From contig CAWHUM010000011.1 of the NCBI GenBank assembly GCA_963832445.1, positions 62,001 to 126,000 of the forward strand: a stretch of DNA of 64,000 nt, read 5' to 3'. The notes under the pieces were generated by a model that searched no databases, was not told where the DNA came from, and saw only the letters and a list, made by a program, of their open reading frames with translations. Source of the stretch: AWTP1-13 sp963832445. GTDB taxonomy: Bacteria; Pseudomonadota; Alphaproteobacteria; Rhizobiales; Hyphomicrobiaceae. How positions within the stretch are numbered: position 1 is the first letter of the stretch; every line of letters starts with the position of its first letter. Shown here piece by piece: positions 53,569 through 61,627 of this stretch. The position numbers and the translations under genes are program-made.

Positions 53569-53644
53569 TGGCTACGACGTGGGATTCGAACCCACGACCC
53601 TCAGAGTTGAAGTCTGATGCTCTACCCAGTTGAGCTAGTCGTAT
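53569..53644 (-). tRNA. tRNA with UCA anticodon (UGA-reading), ordinary size
   Basis: The minus strand folds as a cloverleaf. Acceptor strand ATACGAC, TA at positions 8-9, D stem GCTC/GAGC with loop AACTGGGTA, anticodon stem TCAGA/TCTGA with loop CTTCAAC (anticodon TCA at 53610-53608, U33 and A37 in place), variable loop GGGTC, T stem GTGGG/CCCAC with loop TTCGAAT, then GTCGTAG and encoded CCA. The variable loop is 5 nt, so it is not an ordinary tRNA-Sec, which has a long arm and about 90-95 nt. Only 7 nt separate the T stem from CCA (8 expected), so the acceptor has 6 clear pairs. It could be a true opal-reading tRNA, a decayed gene or a gene with one missing base. Identity is not assignable. 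Confidence 0.85.
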
Positions 53645-53874
53645 GGAGGAGTCCCGAAGGACCCCGAACCTATCGAACGCGGAACACACCACCGCAGAGC
53701 GGCGCGCGCCAGCCAGGATTCCGAGAACCCGGACATGGAGCGTTCGGCAGGGGCGCGGCTGATAGCCCAAGATTTCGGCGAAGTCAAAGCACGATTTGGG
53801 AAAGGTGATGGCGGGACCACCGATGACGACTACCGTGCGTCGCGGGTGTCTTTCAGACAACGCAGCAAATGGCG

Positions 53875-54531
53875 CTATGCCAGTGCCGAACCGCTCTGAT
53901 GCTCGCGCATCACGGCCGCGAACGCCCGCTTCGCGGCAACGGCAACATCGGGGCGGCGCGAGATCATGGCGGCGACGATGGCGCCGTCGATCAGAATGCC
54001 GAGCTCGTTGATGACAGTGGCGGGATCGCGAACATCCGCTTCGCGCGCGATCTGGCCGAGATAGGCATCCACCGCCGACTTGTGCGCCAGTGCCAGCGCG
54101 CGCAGGCGATCATCCGACTTGTCGTGCTCGCCCACGGCATTGATGAACGGGCAGCCGGCGAAGTCGTCGTCGGCGAACCACGTCTGCAGAACATCGAACA
54201 CGCCGACGAGACGATCGGAGGCTTCGCCGGGCAGGGCGTCGACCGAAGCAAAGAACCAAGTGCGCCAGCGCTCGCCCTCGCGATCGAGGAAGGCTTCCAC
54301 CAGCTGCTGCTTGGAGCCGAAGATCTTGTAGAGGGTGGTCTTGGCCGTGCCGGCCTTGGCGACGATGGCGTCGACGCCCGTCGCGTTGATGCCGTGCAGA
54401 CAGAAGAGCTGCTTGGCGGCATCCAGCAGGCGGTCGCGCGGTGATGCCGTGTGCGGCTCGCCGAGCGAAGCCACGGCCGCCGGCGCCTCGCTGGCGCTCG
54501 CTATCTCGCCGGATGCCGGATTTTCGCTCAT
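53875..54531 (-). CDS. TetR/AcrR-family transcriptional regulator
   Basis: 218 residues. A ~28-residue polar, Ala-rich start precedes the helix-turn-helix: SPRDRLLDAAKQLFCLHGINATGVDAIVAKAGTAKTTLYKIFGSKQQLVEAFL. The C-terminal ligand domain (about 85-200) contains FAGCPFINAVGEHDKSDD, recalling the TetR branch with a Cys-Pro near the pocket. It is divergent from the OsmC operon with 218 bp between, so it may control itself and that operon. Confidence 0.92.
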   Translation of the reverse strand: MSENPASGEIASASEAPAAVASLGEPHTASPRDRLLDAAKQLFCLHGINATGVDAIVAKAGTAKTTLYKIFGSKQQLVEAFLDREGERWRTWFFASVDALPGEASDRLVGVFDVLQTWFADDDFAGCPFINAVGEHDKSDDRLRALALAHKSAVDAYLGQIAREADVRDPATVINELGILIDGAIVAAMISRRPDVAVAAKRAFAAVMREHQSGSALA

Positions 54532-54688
54532 GCGTTTTCGCTAAGCGCTCCGGTGGGCTTTGGCAAGGGAGCCGCCGTCATTGGTCTGGTCGTGTAGCGG
54601 GCATCGAACGAAGCAGACTGCCTCAAGAGTCGCCTTCCTGTCCTGGCTGGCCGAAGTGCCGATACCCCATTCTCTTGGCTTTCGAACT

Positions 54689-54704
54689 TGGCATACGGGT
54701 TGCT
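54689..54704 (+). promoter_or_regulatory. Sigma-54 (RpoN) -24/-12 promoter of the OsmC operon
   Basis: TGGCATACGGGTTGCT matches the consensus TGGCAC-N5-TTGCW at every key position but one, with GG and GC in the exact 10-bp spacing. Transcription would begin near 54715, 35 bp before the OsmC start (54750), which has its own AAGGAG. Sigma-54 genes need an enhancer-binding activator; none is in the window. Confidence 0.65.
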
Positions 54705-54749
54705 TTAGCACAGGAGGAAACAGACCGGTAGGTAGCCAAGGAGCGAACA

Positions 54750-55310
54750 ATGTCGCAGAACGCGCAGACTATCGTCCTCACCGGATGCCTGGCGCCGGAG
54801 GAGGGGTTGGCGCCCATCGACAAGGTCGGCCTGGAGAAGCTGATCGAGACGGCCAAGGCCAATCCCAAGGCTGTCCGTACCTTGAAGTGCCGCACCGTCG
54901 CGGAGGGCAGGTTCCGCCACCTCAACTACATCCGCAACCTCGAACCCTACATCGTCGACGAGCCGCCGGGCCTGCTGGGCGACGACACCGCGCCCAACCC
55001 GTCGGAAGCCTCGCTTGCTGCGCTCGGCTCGTGCCTGGCCGTTGGGCTGCACGCCAACGCGGTGCATCGCGGCTGGAAGGTCAAGAAGCTCGAGCTGGAG
55101 CTGGAGGGCGACCTCAACATCACCGCGGTGTGGGGCACCGGCGATGTCAGCGAGAAACCGGTCGGCTTCACCGACGTGCGCGTGCGCGTCACGCTCGATT
55201 GCGACGCGCCCAAGTCGGAGGTCGATGCGCTCATCGCGCACGTGACCAAGTGGTCGCCGGTCGCCAACACCTTCACCCGCCCCGTGAACCTCGCGGTGCA
55301 GCCGGCGTGA
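54750..55310 (+). CDS. OsmC-family protein
   Basis: 186 residues. An N-terminal helical leader (about 1-45) is followed by RTLKCRTVAEGRFRHLNYIRN, then GDDTAPNPSEASLAALGSCLAVGLHANAVHRGW holding the first catalytic-type Cys and VRVRVTLDCDAPKSEVDALI holding the second. OsmC proteins reduce organic hydroperoxides with two Cys, but many relatives have other roles. It heads a plus-strand operon with the flavoprotein, rhodanese and binding-protein genes. Confidence 0.92.
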   Translation: MSQNAQTIVLTGCLAPEEGLAPIDKVGLEKLIETAKANPKAVRTLKCRTVAEGRFRHLNYIRNLEPYIVDEPPGLLGDDTAPNPSEASLAALGSCLAVGLHANAVHRGWKVKKLELELEGDLNITAVWGTGDVSEKPVGFTDVRVRVTLDCDAPKSEVDALIAHVTKWSPVANTFTRPVNLAVQPA

Positions 55311-55373
55311 GATCGCTCGGAGACATGGTGGCATCGGGCTTTCAGAGCCTGATTGCGCGGAGGAGTCTTTGCG

Positions 55374-56510
55374 ATGGGCGCTTCGGCTTCGATGGTCGCG
55401 ATTGCTGCCCCGGAGGCGCGCGAGGAGACGAGCGTACTGCAGGGCGTGCGTGACGTGGTGCGCAAGGATCTTGCGCCCATCGTCACCGACATCGACGAGA
55501 AAGGGCTCTATCCAGGCGCTGTTTTGCGCGCGCTGGGAGCGGCCGGCGCATATCGCACGCACCTGCCCGTTCCGGGAGCATCAGCCGCGCCGAACCTGGC
55601 GACCGCCATCGAGGCGTCGGCGATCGCCTCCGAATCCTGCCTGTCGACCGGCTTCATGATGTGGTGCCAGGCGACGCTCGCCTGGTATCTCGCCAACTCC
55701 GACAACGCGGCCGTGCGCGCCCTCTACCTGCCCAAGGTAATGGACGGCAGCTTGCTCGGCGGCACCGGGCTGTCCAACCCGATGAAGACCTTCTTCGGCA
55801 TCGAGCGCATGCGGCTCAAGGGCAAGCGCGTCGCCGGCGGCTACACCGTGCACGGCGTGCTGCCGTGGGTGTCGAACCTGGGACCCGACCACATCTTCGG
55901 CACGGTATTCGAGGTGGATGGCGAACCGACGCGGCGAGTGATGTTCATCGCCGACTGCGCAGCCGAGGGCGTGACCATTCATCCCTGCGCCGGCTTCCTG
56001 GCACTCGACGGCACCGCCACCTACTCGGCCCAGTTCCGCGATGCCTTCGTGCCGGATGCGCAAATTCTCGCCGATCCCGTTGATGCCTATCTCAAGAAGA
56101 TCCGCGCCGGGTTCATCCTGCTGCAGGCGGGCATGGGCATCGGCCTGATGCGCGATTGCATCGAGCTGATCGAGCGGCTGCAGCCGACGCTCGGCCACAT
56201 CAACGTGTTCCTCGACGACCAGGCGGGCGACATCGCCGAGACCCTCACCTCGATCGAGGCCGAGGGGGCTGCCCTGGCGGCGACGCCCTACGACCCCTCA
56301 CCGGAATACTGGCGCCGCGTGATCACCTTGCGCCTCCTCGTCGGCGAGAGCGCCGTGCGCGCGGCGCACGCGGCCATGCTGCATTCCGGTGCCCGCGGCT
56401 ACGTCTCGGCAAGCCGCGTGCAGCGCCGGCTGCGCGAAGCCTATTTCGTGGCGATCGTCACACCGGCCACCAAGCAGTTGAAAAAAATGTTGGCGGAGAT
56501 GAGCCGCTGA
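55374..56510 (+). CDS. Acyl-CoA dehydrogenase-like flavoprotein
   Basis: 378 residues. The N-terminal helical domain (ARDLAPIVTDIDEKGLYP-like) is followed by STGFMMWCQATLAWYLANS, then the middle beta domain LLGGTGLSNPMKTFFGIE and a C-terminal helical domain ending GYVSASRVQRRLREAYFVAIVTPATKQLKKM. The catalytic Glu position of fatty-acyl dehydrogenases is not evident. The sequence feels nearer to the SfnB/DszC-like branch of the superfamily that acts in organosulfur use; that is a judgement, not a measured result. GGAGGAG precedes ATG 55374. Confidence 0.85.
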   Translation: MGASASMVAIAAPEAREETSVLQGVRDVVRKDLAPIVTDIDEKGLYPGAVLRALGAAGAYRTHLPVPGASAAPNLATAIEASAIASESCLSTGFMMWCQATLAWYLANSDNAAVRALYLPKVMDGSLLGGTGLSNPMKTFFGIERMRLKGKRVAGGYTVHGVLPWVSNLGPDHIFGTVFEVDGEPTRRVMFIADCAAEGVTIHPCAGFLALDGTATYSAQFRDAFVPDAQILADPVDAYLKKIRAGFILLQAGMGIGLMRDCIELIERLQPTLGHINVFLDDQAGDIAETLTSIEAEGAALAATPYDPSPEYWRRVITLRLLVGESAVRAAHAAMLHSGARGYVSASRVQRRLREAYFVAIVTPATKQLKKMLAEMSR

Positions 56511-56568
56511 CAACGGGAGGAAGCGACAGGCGAGTGCCCTGCGGCAACCTTTGACAGGAGACATCGTC

Positions 56569-57423
56569 ATGGCGTCCCAAGTACTGATTACTCCGGAGCA
56601 GCTCTCCGCATTGATGGCGAGCGAGCCCGTGGTGCTGATCGACACCCGCGACCCCAAGAGCTACGCGGCCGGGCATATCCCCGAGGCTGTCAATGTGCAC
56701 GACATCTTCACGTATCTCGCGACGTCGACGCCCGAGGGCATGGCGGCGCTGAAGGGCAAGTTCGCCGACGCGTTCGGGGCGGCGGGCCTGTCCGGCAAGG
56801 AAACCGCGGTCGTCTACGAGCAGTCGATGAACACGGGCTTCGGCCAGTCCTGCCGCGGCTACTTCATGCTGTCGTTCCTGGGCTACCCGAAGGTCAAGGT
56901 GCTGCACGGCGGCATCACCGCGTGGACGGCCGAGGGACGGCCGGTGACGACGGCGGTGAAGACGCCGGTGATGAAGACGTTTCCGGTCGATGGCAAGGCC
57001 GGCGACATCATGATCGACGCCAAGACCATGCTCGCCGCGCTCAATGATCCCAACATCATCAAGCTCGACGTGCGCGACGTGGACGAGTGGGTCGGCACCA
57101 GCTCATCGCCCTATGGCAAGGACTTCTGCCCGCGCAAGGGCCGCATTCCTGGCGCGCGGTGGCTCGAGTGGTATCGCATGATGAAGCCGACTGCCGAGGG
57201 CCCGCGTCTGAAGGCGCCGGAGGAGATCCTAGCCGAGTGCGCCACGGTCGGCGTCAAGGAAGACACCCCGGTCTACCTCTACTGCTTCAAGGGTGCGCGG
57301 GCGTCCAACACCTATCTCGCCCTGAAGGAAGCCGGCGTGAAGGACGTGCGCATGTACTTCGGCTCGTGGAACGAGTGGTCGCGCGATCCATCGCTGCCGA
57401 TCGAGGAAGGCCGACCTTACTAG
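56569..57423 (+). CDS. Sulfurtransferase with two rhodanese domains
   Basis: 284 residues. Domain 1 (about 1-125) has VVLIDTRDPKSYAAGHIPEAVNV and, in place of the Cys loop, YEQSMNTGF, so it is structural. Domain 2 has IKLDVRDVDEW, GRIPGARWLEW and the active loop YCFKGARAS with the persulfide Cys. It moves sulfane sulfur from a donor such as thiosulfate to an acceptor. GACAGGAG lies 9-10 nt before the start. It is 58 bp after the flavoprotein gene. Confidence 0.93.
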   Translation: MASQVLITPEQLSALMASEPVVLIDTRDPKSYAAGHIPEAVNVHDIFTYLATSTPEGMAALKGKFADAFGAAGLSGKETAVVYEQSMNTGFGQSCRGYFMLSFLGYPKVKVLHGGITAWTAEGRPVTTAVKTPVMKTFPVDGKAGDIMIDAKTMLAALNDPNIIKLDVRDVDEWVGTSSSPYGKDFCPRKGRIPGARWLEWYRMMKPTAEGPRLKAPEEILAECATVGVKEDTPVYLYCFKGARASNTYLALKEAGVKDVRMYFGSWNEWSRDPSLPIEEGRPY

Positions 57424-57425
57424 GT

Positions 57426-57514
57426 TGTCATACCGGGGCTTGTCCCCGGTCCAGCCACCCACGAACTCCGCAGCTAGCTGCACGATGGTCCCGGCGACAA
57501 GCGCCGGGATGACC
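57426..57514. repeat. Inverted repeat between rhodanese and binding-protein genes
   Basis: GTCATACCGGGGCTTGTCCC at 57426 is answered by a complementary arm CGGCGACAAGCGCCGGGATGAC ending near 57514, about 90 bp in all. It looks like the common intergenic palindromes of this order. As it lies inside the operon it could weaken read-through to the binding-protein gene. Confidence 0.65.
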
Positions 57515-57572
57515 GCGAGTGCACACAGTGAGCAGCCGCGCATCCGCAATCCAAATACAGGTGTGGTGACAA

Positions 57573-58937
57573 ATGTCAGGAACCGATGAGCCTACCGGCA
57601 CGCATGGGCAAGGCTGCAGTTGCGGCCAGCACGCAGACGAACTCGAGCATGAGCTCTCAGGCGCGCCGGCGGGCCTGACGCAGGACGAGGCGCGCCTGCA
57701 TCAGCGAGTGGAGACAGGGTTGCTGCGGGCGCTCGTCCCGCACGCGCCGACGCGGCGCGCCTTCGTGAAGGCGGTGGGTGCCGGGACCGCGGCGGCAGCG
57801 ATCTCAGCCGCGCTTCCGGTCGGTTTTGTCACCGATGCCTTCGCACAAGGCGCGGGCGCCATCGAGAAGAAAGACCTCAAGGTCGGGTTCATCCCCATCA
57901 CCTGCGCCACGCCCATCATCATGGCGGCGCCGATGGGGTTCTATTCCAAGCAGGGCCTCAACGTGGAGGTGGTGAAGACGGCGGGCTGGGCGGTCATCCG
58001 CGACAAGACCGTCAACAAGGAATACGACGCAGCCCACATGCTCTCGCCGATGCCGCTGGCGCTGACCCTGGGGCTCGGCTCGCAGCCGCAGGCTTTCACC
58101 ACGCCGGCGATCGAGAACATCAACGGGCAGGGCATCTGCCTCTCCATCAAGCACAAGGAGCGGCGCGATGTGAAGGAGTGGAAGGGGTTCAAGTTCGCGA
58201 TCCCCTTCGAACATTCGATGCACAACTACCTGCTGCGCTACTACCTGGCGGAAGCGGGGCTCGATCCTGACGCCGACGTGCAGCTGCGCGTGGTGCCGCC
58301 GCCGGAGATGGTCGCCAACCTGCGCGCCGACAACGTCGACGGCTTCCTGGCGCCCGACAACATCTGCCAGCGCGCGATCTACGACGGCGTGGGCTTTCTG
58401 CACATCCTGTCGAAGGAGATCTGGGACGGGCATCCCTGCTGCGCCTTCGCGGTGAGCCGCGAGTTCATCTCGACCATGCCCAATACCTACGGGGCATTGC
58501 TCAAGTCGATCATCGAGGCGACGGCATTCGCCTCGAAGTCGGAGAACCGCAAGCAGATCGCGGAGGCGATCGCGCCGGCCAACTACCTCAACGCGCCGCT
58601 GACCGTGCTGGAGCAGGTGCTGACCGGCACCTACGCCGACGGCCTCGGCAACGTGAAGACCGACCCCAAGCGCGTCGATTTCGACCCGTTCCCCTGGGAG
58701 AGCTTCGCCATCTGGATGATGACGCAGATGAAGCGCTGGGGGCAGCTCAAAGCCGATGTCGACTACCAGGCGGTGGCGCGCCAGGTGTTCCTGGCGACCG
58801 ACGCGGCCCGCCTGATGAGGGAGGCGGGGATGGCGGCGCCGGCCTCCACATCGAAGGGGTTCACCGTCATGGGCAAGCCGTTCGATCCGGCCAAGCCCGA
58901 GGAATACGCCAGCAGCTTCGCCATCCGCCGAAGCTGA
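57573..58937 (+). CDS. ABC-transporter substrate-binding protein, CmpA/NrtA family
   Basis: 454 residues. A Cys/His-containing N-terminal ~58 residues (QGCSCGQHADELEHEL) precede a Tat-like signal TRRAFVKAVGAGTAAAAISA, then the mature binding fold: LKVGFIPITCATPIIMAAPMGFYSKQGL, INGQGICLSIKHK, GFKFAIPFEHSMHNYLLRYYLAEAG, DGFLAPDNICQRAIYDGVGFL. The family binds nitrate, bicarbonate or related small molecules. No permease or ATPase gene is in the window, and a repeat-rich gap follows, so the transporter partners are elsewhere or replaced. Confidence 0.9.
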   Translation: MSGTDEPTGTHGQGCSCGQHADELEHELSGAPAGLTQDEARLHQRVETGLLRALVPHAPTRRAFVKAVGAGTAAAAISAALPVGFVTDAFAQGAGAIEKKDLKVGFIPITCATPIIMAAPMGFYSKQGLNVEVVKTAGWAVIRDKTVNKEYDAAHMLSPMPLALTLGLGSQPQAFTTPAIENINGQGICLSIKHKERRDVKEWKGFKFAIPFEHSMHNYLLRYYLAEAGLDPDADVQLRVVPPPEMVANLRADNVDGFLAPDNICQRAIYDGVGFLHILSKEIWDGHPCCAFAVSREFISTMPNTYGALLKSIIEATAFASKSENRKQIAEAIAPANYLNAPLTVLEQVLTGTYADGLGNVKTDPKRVDFDPFPWESFAIWMMTQMKRWGQLKADVDYQAVARQVFLATDAARLMREAGMAAPASTSKGFTVMGKPFDPAKPEEYASSFAIRRS

Positions 58938-59037
58938 CGCGCCTGCAGGTGTACCAGGCCTACGATCTGATCGCTCAGCCGTCGTGCACGGGATGCTGCA
59001 CTTGCCGGCGCGATTGGGGAGCGGCGAACCCCCAACT

Positions 59038-59214
59038 GGCGTCATTCCCGCGGAGGCGGGAACCCAGACCACCGTGCCGCGAGCGGAGGGTGTCTTGCAG
59101 TGGGATGTCCGAGCAGCGGGGCCTTTAGCTGTTCCCCTTGGGTCCGGTGACCTGGATCCCCGCCTATTCCAGCTCGTGCGCTCCGCGCCCGAGCGGCGCG
59201 GGGATGACGCAAAT
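59038..59214. repeat. Imperfect inverted repeat in the 58938-59276 gap
   Basis: GGCGTCATTCCCGCGGAGGC at 59038 with AACCCAG is answered by CTGGATCCCCGCC near 59152 and GCGCGGGGATGACGC ending near 59214. This CGTCATTCCCGC-type palindrome is a familiar intergenic repeat in GC-rich proteobacteria. The rest of the 339-bp gap shows no gene. Confidence 0.6.
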
Positions 59215-59276
59215 GGAGCTGCCTCGCATCGTGTTTCACCCATCAAGGATTCTGAGGGCTGGTTGCGCAGGGCTCT

Positions 59277-60062
59277 CTACTTGTTTGCCGCCGCCAAAGC
59301 GGCCTCGCGCGCCTGCATGGTCGAGATGTAGCCGCGGTTGTGGGTCGGGCTCAGCACGATCTCGTTGATGCACAGGTGCGGCGGCTGTGCGGCCACGAAA
59401 GCGATGACGCGGCCCAAGTCCTCCGGCAGCATCATGCGCGCCATCGTCTCCGGCGTCTCGGGGATCGGCCGGTTGACCAGGATCGGCGTTGCCACCTCGT
59501 TGGGGCACAGCACGCAGCTGCGGACGCCGTTGCGGCATTCCTCGAGGTTGATGGTGTGGCTCATGGCCACCATGCCGTGCTTTGCCGCCGTATAGGCAGG
59601 GCCCGAGACGGGCCCGATGAAGCGCCCCGCCCACGAGGAGGTGTGGATGAACACGCCGTCCTTCTGCGCGCGCATGATGGGCAGCGCCGCCTGCACCACG
59701 TAGAACGCGCTCGTCAGGTTGCCTTCGATGACAGCGGCGGCGCCCTGCGGCGTAACTTTGCTCCAAGCGCGGTCCGTCACGTTCATGCCGGCGTTGTTGA
59801 CGACGATGTCGAGGCGGCCGTGCTCGGCCTTGATGGCGTCGGCCACTTTTTGAACGGCGGCTGCCACAGTCAGATCGGCCGCCTGAACGCTGGCTTTGCC
59901 GCCGGCCTTACCGATGTTGTCCGCCACCGCCTGCAGCGGCTCCCTGCGCCGGCCGGTGAGCACCACCGCTGCGCCCTCGCGCGCCAGGGCGATGGCCGCC
60001 GCCTCGCCGATCCCCGTGCCAGCGCCCGTCACCCAGGCGACTTTGCTGTCGAGCGCTCCCAC
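59277..60062 (-). CDS. SDR-family oxidoreductase
   Basis: 261 residues. Cofactor motif TGAGTGIGEAAAIALA at 13-28, VVNNAGMNV, catalytic Ser in IHTSSWAGRF and YxxxK as YTAAK. It is a classical SDR of the 3-oxoacyl-ACP reductase-like type. The C-terminus NEIVLSPTHNRGYISTMQ resembles NADP-dependent SDRs of the YdfG kind. Substrate unknown. It stands alone, convergent with the binding-protein gene. Confidence 0.92.
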   Translation of the reverse strand: MGALDSKVAWVTGAGTGIGEAAAIALAREGAAVVLTGRRREPLQAVADNIGKAGGKASVQAADLTVAAAVQKVADAIKAEHGRLDIVVNNAGMNVTDRAWSKVTPQGAAAVIEGNLTSAFYVVQAALPIMRAQKDGVFIHTSSWAGRFIGPVSGPAYTAAKHGMVAMSHTINLEECRNGVRSCVLCPNEVATPILVNRPIPETPETMARMMLPEDLGRVIAFVAAQPPHLCINEIVLSPTHNRGYISTMQAREAALAAANK

Positions 60063-60246
60063 CGAATTTCCCCCATGTCTTTCTTACCGTCGTGAATGCT
60101 CTTCGACCGCCGAAGGCTGCGGGCGTTCTGCGCTCGCCGGTCACAGTTCATCACGCGTCGGTGAGAACAGCTTCAGATCCAGGCAGGGCGCCCCCATTTG
60201 CGGTCGCGGCCGCCCGAAGGGCAAGGCCGGGAAGTGCATTCGAGGC

Positions 60247-60867
60247 ATGAAACAAATGTTGGACGTTTCGGCAGGCAGGGCTGCGACCGCGGAGGTCGTC
60301 GTCGCCGACCCCGGCAAACTACCGCGCGTGCTGAGCGCGGTGACGCTGGCGTTCGCGGCCGATCCCCCGAGCCGCTGGCTGTTTCCGGAGGCGGAGGCCT
60401 ACGTGCAGCACTTCCCCACTTTCATTTGCGGCCTTGGCGGCCCCGCTGTGGAGCAGGGCACGGCCTTCGTCACGCCCGACTATGCGGCAGTGTCGCTGTG
60501 GCTGGCTCCGGGTGCCGCGTCCGACGAAGCCTTGCAAGCGAAGCTCGTCGAGGAGCACATCGCACCCGAGAAGCAAGCGGACGTTGCCGCCGTAATCGAG
60601 CAGATGGGCGGCTACCACCCTCAGGAGCCCCACTGGTATTTGCCGTTCATTGCCGTTGAGCCTGCCAGGCAGGGCCAAGGCCTCGGTGCGGTGCTGCTGC
60701 GGTACGCGCTTTCGGTGTGCGACGCGGCTGGTCTCCCGGCCTATCTGGAATCGACGAGCCCGCGCAGCCAGCCGCTATACGAGCGGCATGGCTTCGAGGC
60801 CATCGGCGAGATCAGGGTCGGCCAATGCCCGCCGATCGTGCCGATGCTGCGGCGGGCGAGAGGCTGA
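60247..60867 (+). CDS. GNAT family N-acetyltransferase
   Basis: 206 residues. WYLPFIAVEPARQGQGLGAVLLRYAL is the acetyl-CoA-binding beta4-alpha3 region with QGQGLG, and YLESTSPRSQPLYERHGFEAIGEI the C-terminal part. The N-terminal AFAADPPSRWLFPEAEAYVQHFP is typical of the branch that includes puromycin N-acetyltransferase-like proteins. Substrate unknown. It is convergent with the HipA-like kinase, 15 bp away. Confidence 0.88.
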   Translation: MKQMLDVSAGRAATAEVVVADPGKLPRVLSAVTLAFAADPPSRWLFPEAEAYVQHFPTFICGLGGPAVEQGTAFVTPDYAAVSLWLAPGAASDEALQAKLVEEHIAPEKQADVAAVIEQMGGYHPQEPHWYLPFIAVEPARQGQGLGAVLLRYALSVCDAAGLPAYLESTSPRSQPLYERHGFEAIGEIRVGQCPPIVPMLRRARG

Positions 60868-60882
60868 ACCGGCGAAAGCTGG

Positions 60883-61599
60883 TCACGGCCGTACGCGCAC
60901 GGCTTCGACGTGCGTCGTGAAGCGGCGCGCGAGTTCTTGCCGCTCAATCTCCAGGTCCGCGAGCCAGGCTTCCGGCAGCCCCTCGATGGCGGCTCGTATT
61001 TGCTCTACGTCGATCACTAGGGCGGCGCGGCGTGCTGCGCGTATGTGGGTGTCGCTGTGCGCGAGGAAATGGTTGGCCGGGAGATCGAGCCGGGGCTCGA
61101 GGGCTCCGCGGGCGAGGCGATCGATCAGCAGGCAAGCGCCGAAGTCGATGGCCCACAGCGTTCCGGCGCGCTCGCGCAGGATGTTCGGATTGGACGCCGT
61201 GCGATCCATGTTCTGCAGCAGCGCATCGACGGCGGCCAACGTGTGCAAGAAATCTCCCGGCAGCGAGCCCAGCTCGCGCCCGGTCACATTCTCGGCGCCC
61301 GCGATGAAGGCAATGCCGAGGTTGGGACCGGCGCTGCGCTGCACGGCCTCGTAGAACTCGTCGGTGCCGGCCTGCCAGGGCAGATCGCGCGGCAGATCGA
61401 GCAGCTCCGGCTCCGGTACGCGCAGCCCCAGATGGCCCGCCAGCTTCAGGCCGACGAATTCCATCGCCAGCGCCCGCCTGCCAGGCCCGGCGCCCGCGAG
61501 TTTGAGGACGTATCGGCGCCCCGAGGTGGTCGTTACGACCGAGGGGAAACTGCTGCCGTGCGTGAGCACGCGATCGATGGCAGCTACGGTTTGGGGCAT
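60883..61599 (-). CDS. HipA-like kinase
   Basis: 238 residues. GRRYVLKLAGAGPGRRALAMEFVGLKLAGHLGL carries the ATP-binding Lys; the catalytic loop is NMDRTASNPNIL and the metal-binding DFG is AIDFGACL. This is the short HipA-related kinase domain, without the N-terminal subdomain of toxin HipA and with no HipB antitoxin gene beside it, so a toxin role is not indicated. The start (ATG 61599) lies 28 bp after the LLM oxidoreductase gene, likely in one transcript. Confidence 0.8.
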   Translation of the reverse strand: MPQTVAAIDRVLTHGSSFPSVVTTTSGRRYVLKLAGAGPGRRALAMEFVGLKLAGHLGLRVPEPELLDLPRDLPWQAGTDEFYEAVQRSAGPNLGIAFIAGAENVTGRELGSLPGDFLHTLAAVDALLQNMDRTASNPNILRERAGTLWAIDFGACLLIDRLARGALEPRLDLPANHFLAHSDTHIRAARRAALVIDVEQIRAAIEGLPEAWLADLEIERQELARRFTTHVEAVRVRP

Positions 61600-61627
61600 G
61601 GTATGCGCGCCGGCCTGATGGGCGGGC

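Noticed and set aside
53569..53644. Calling the tRNA a standard selenocysteine tRNA
   Set aside because: The variable arm is 5 nt and the total is 76 nt including CCA; bacterial tRNA-Sec has a long variable arm and an 8-bp acceptor stem.
53569..53644. Genome-wide reassignment of UGA to Trp
   Set aside because: Numerous intact genes in the window end in TGA, several in stop/start overlaps, so UGA is a stop.
57804..59246. 480-aa minus-strand open frame
   Set aside because: Antisense to the CmpA/NrtA-like gene and spanning repeats; no motifs.
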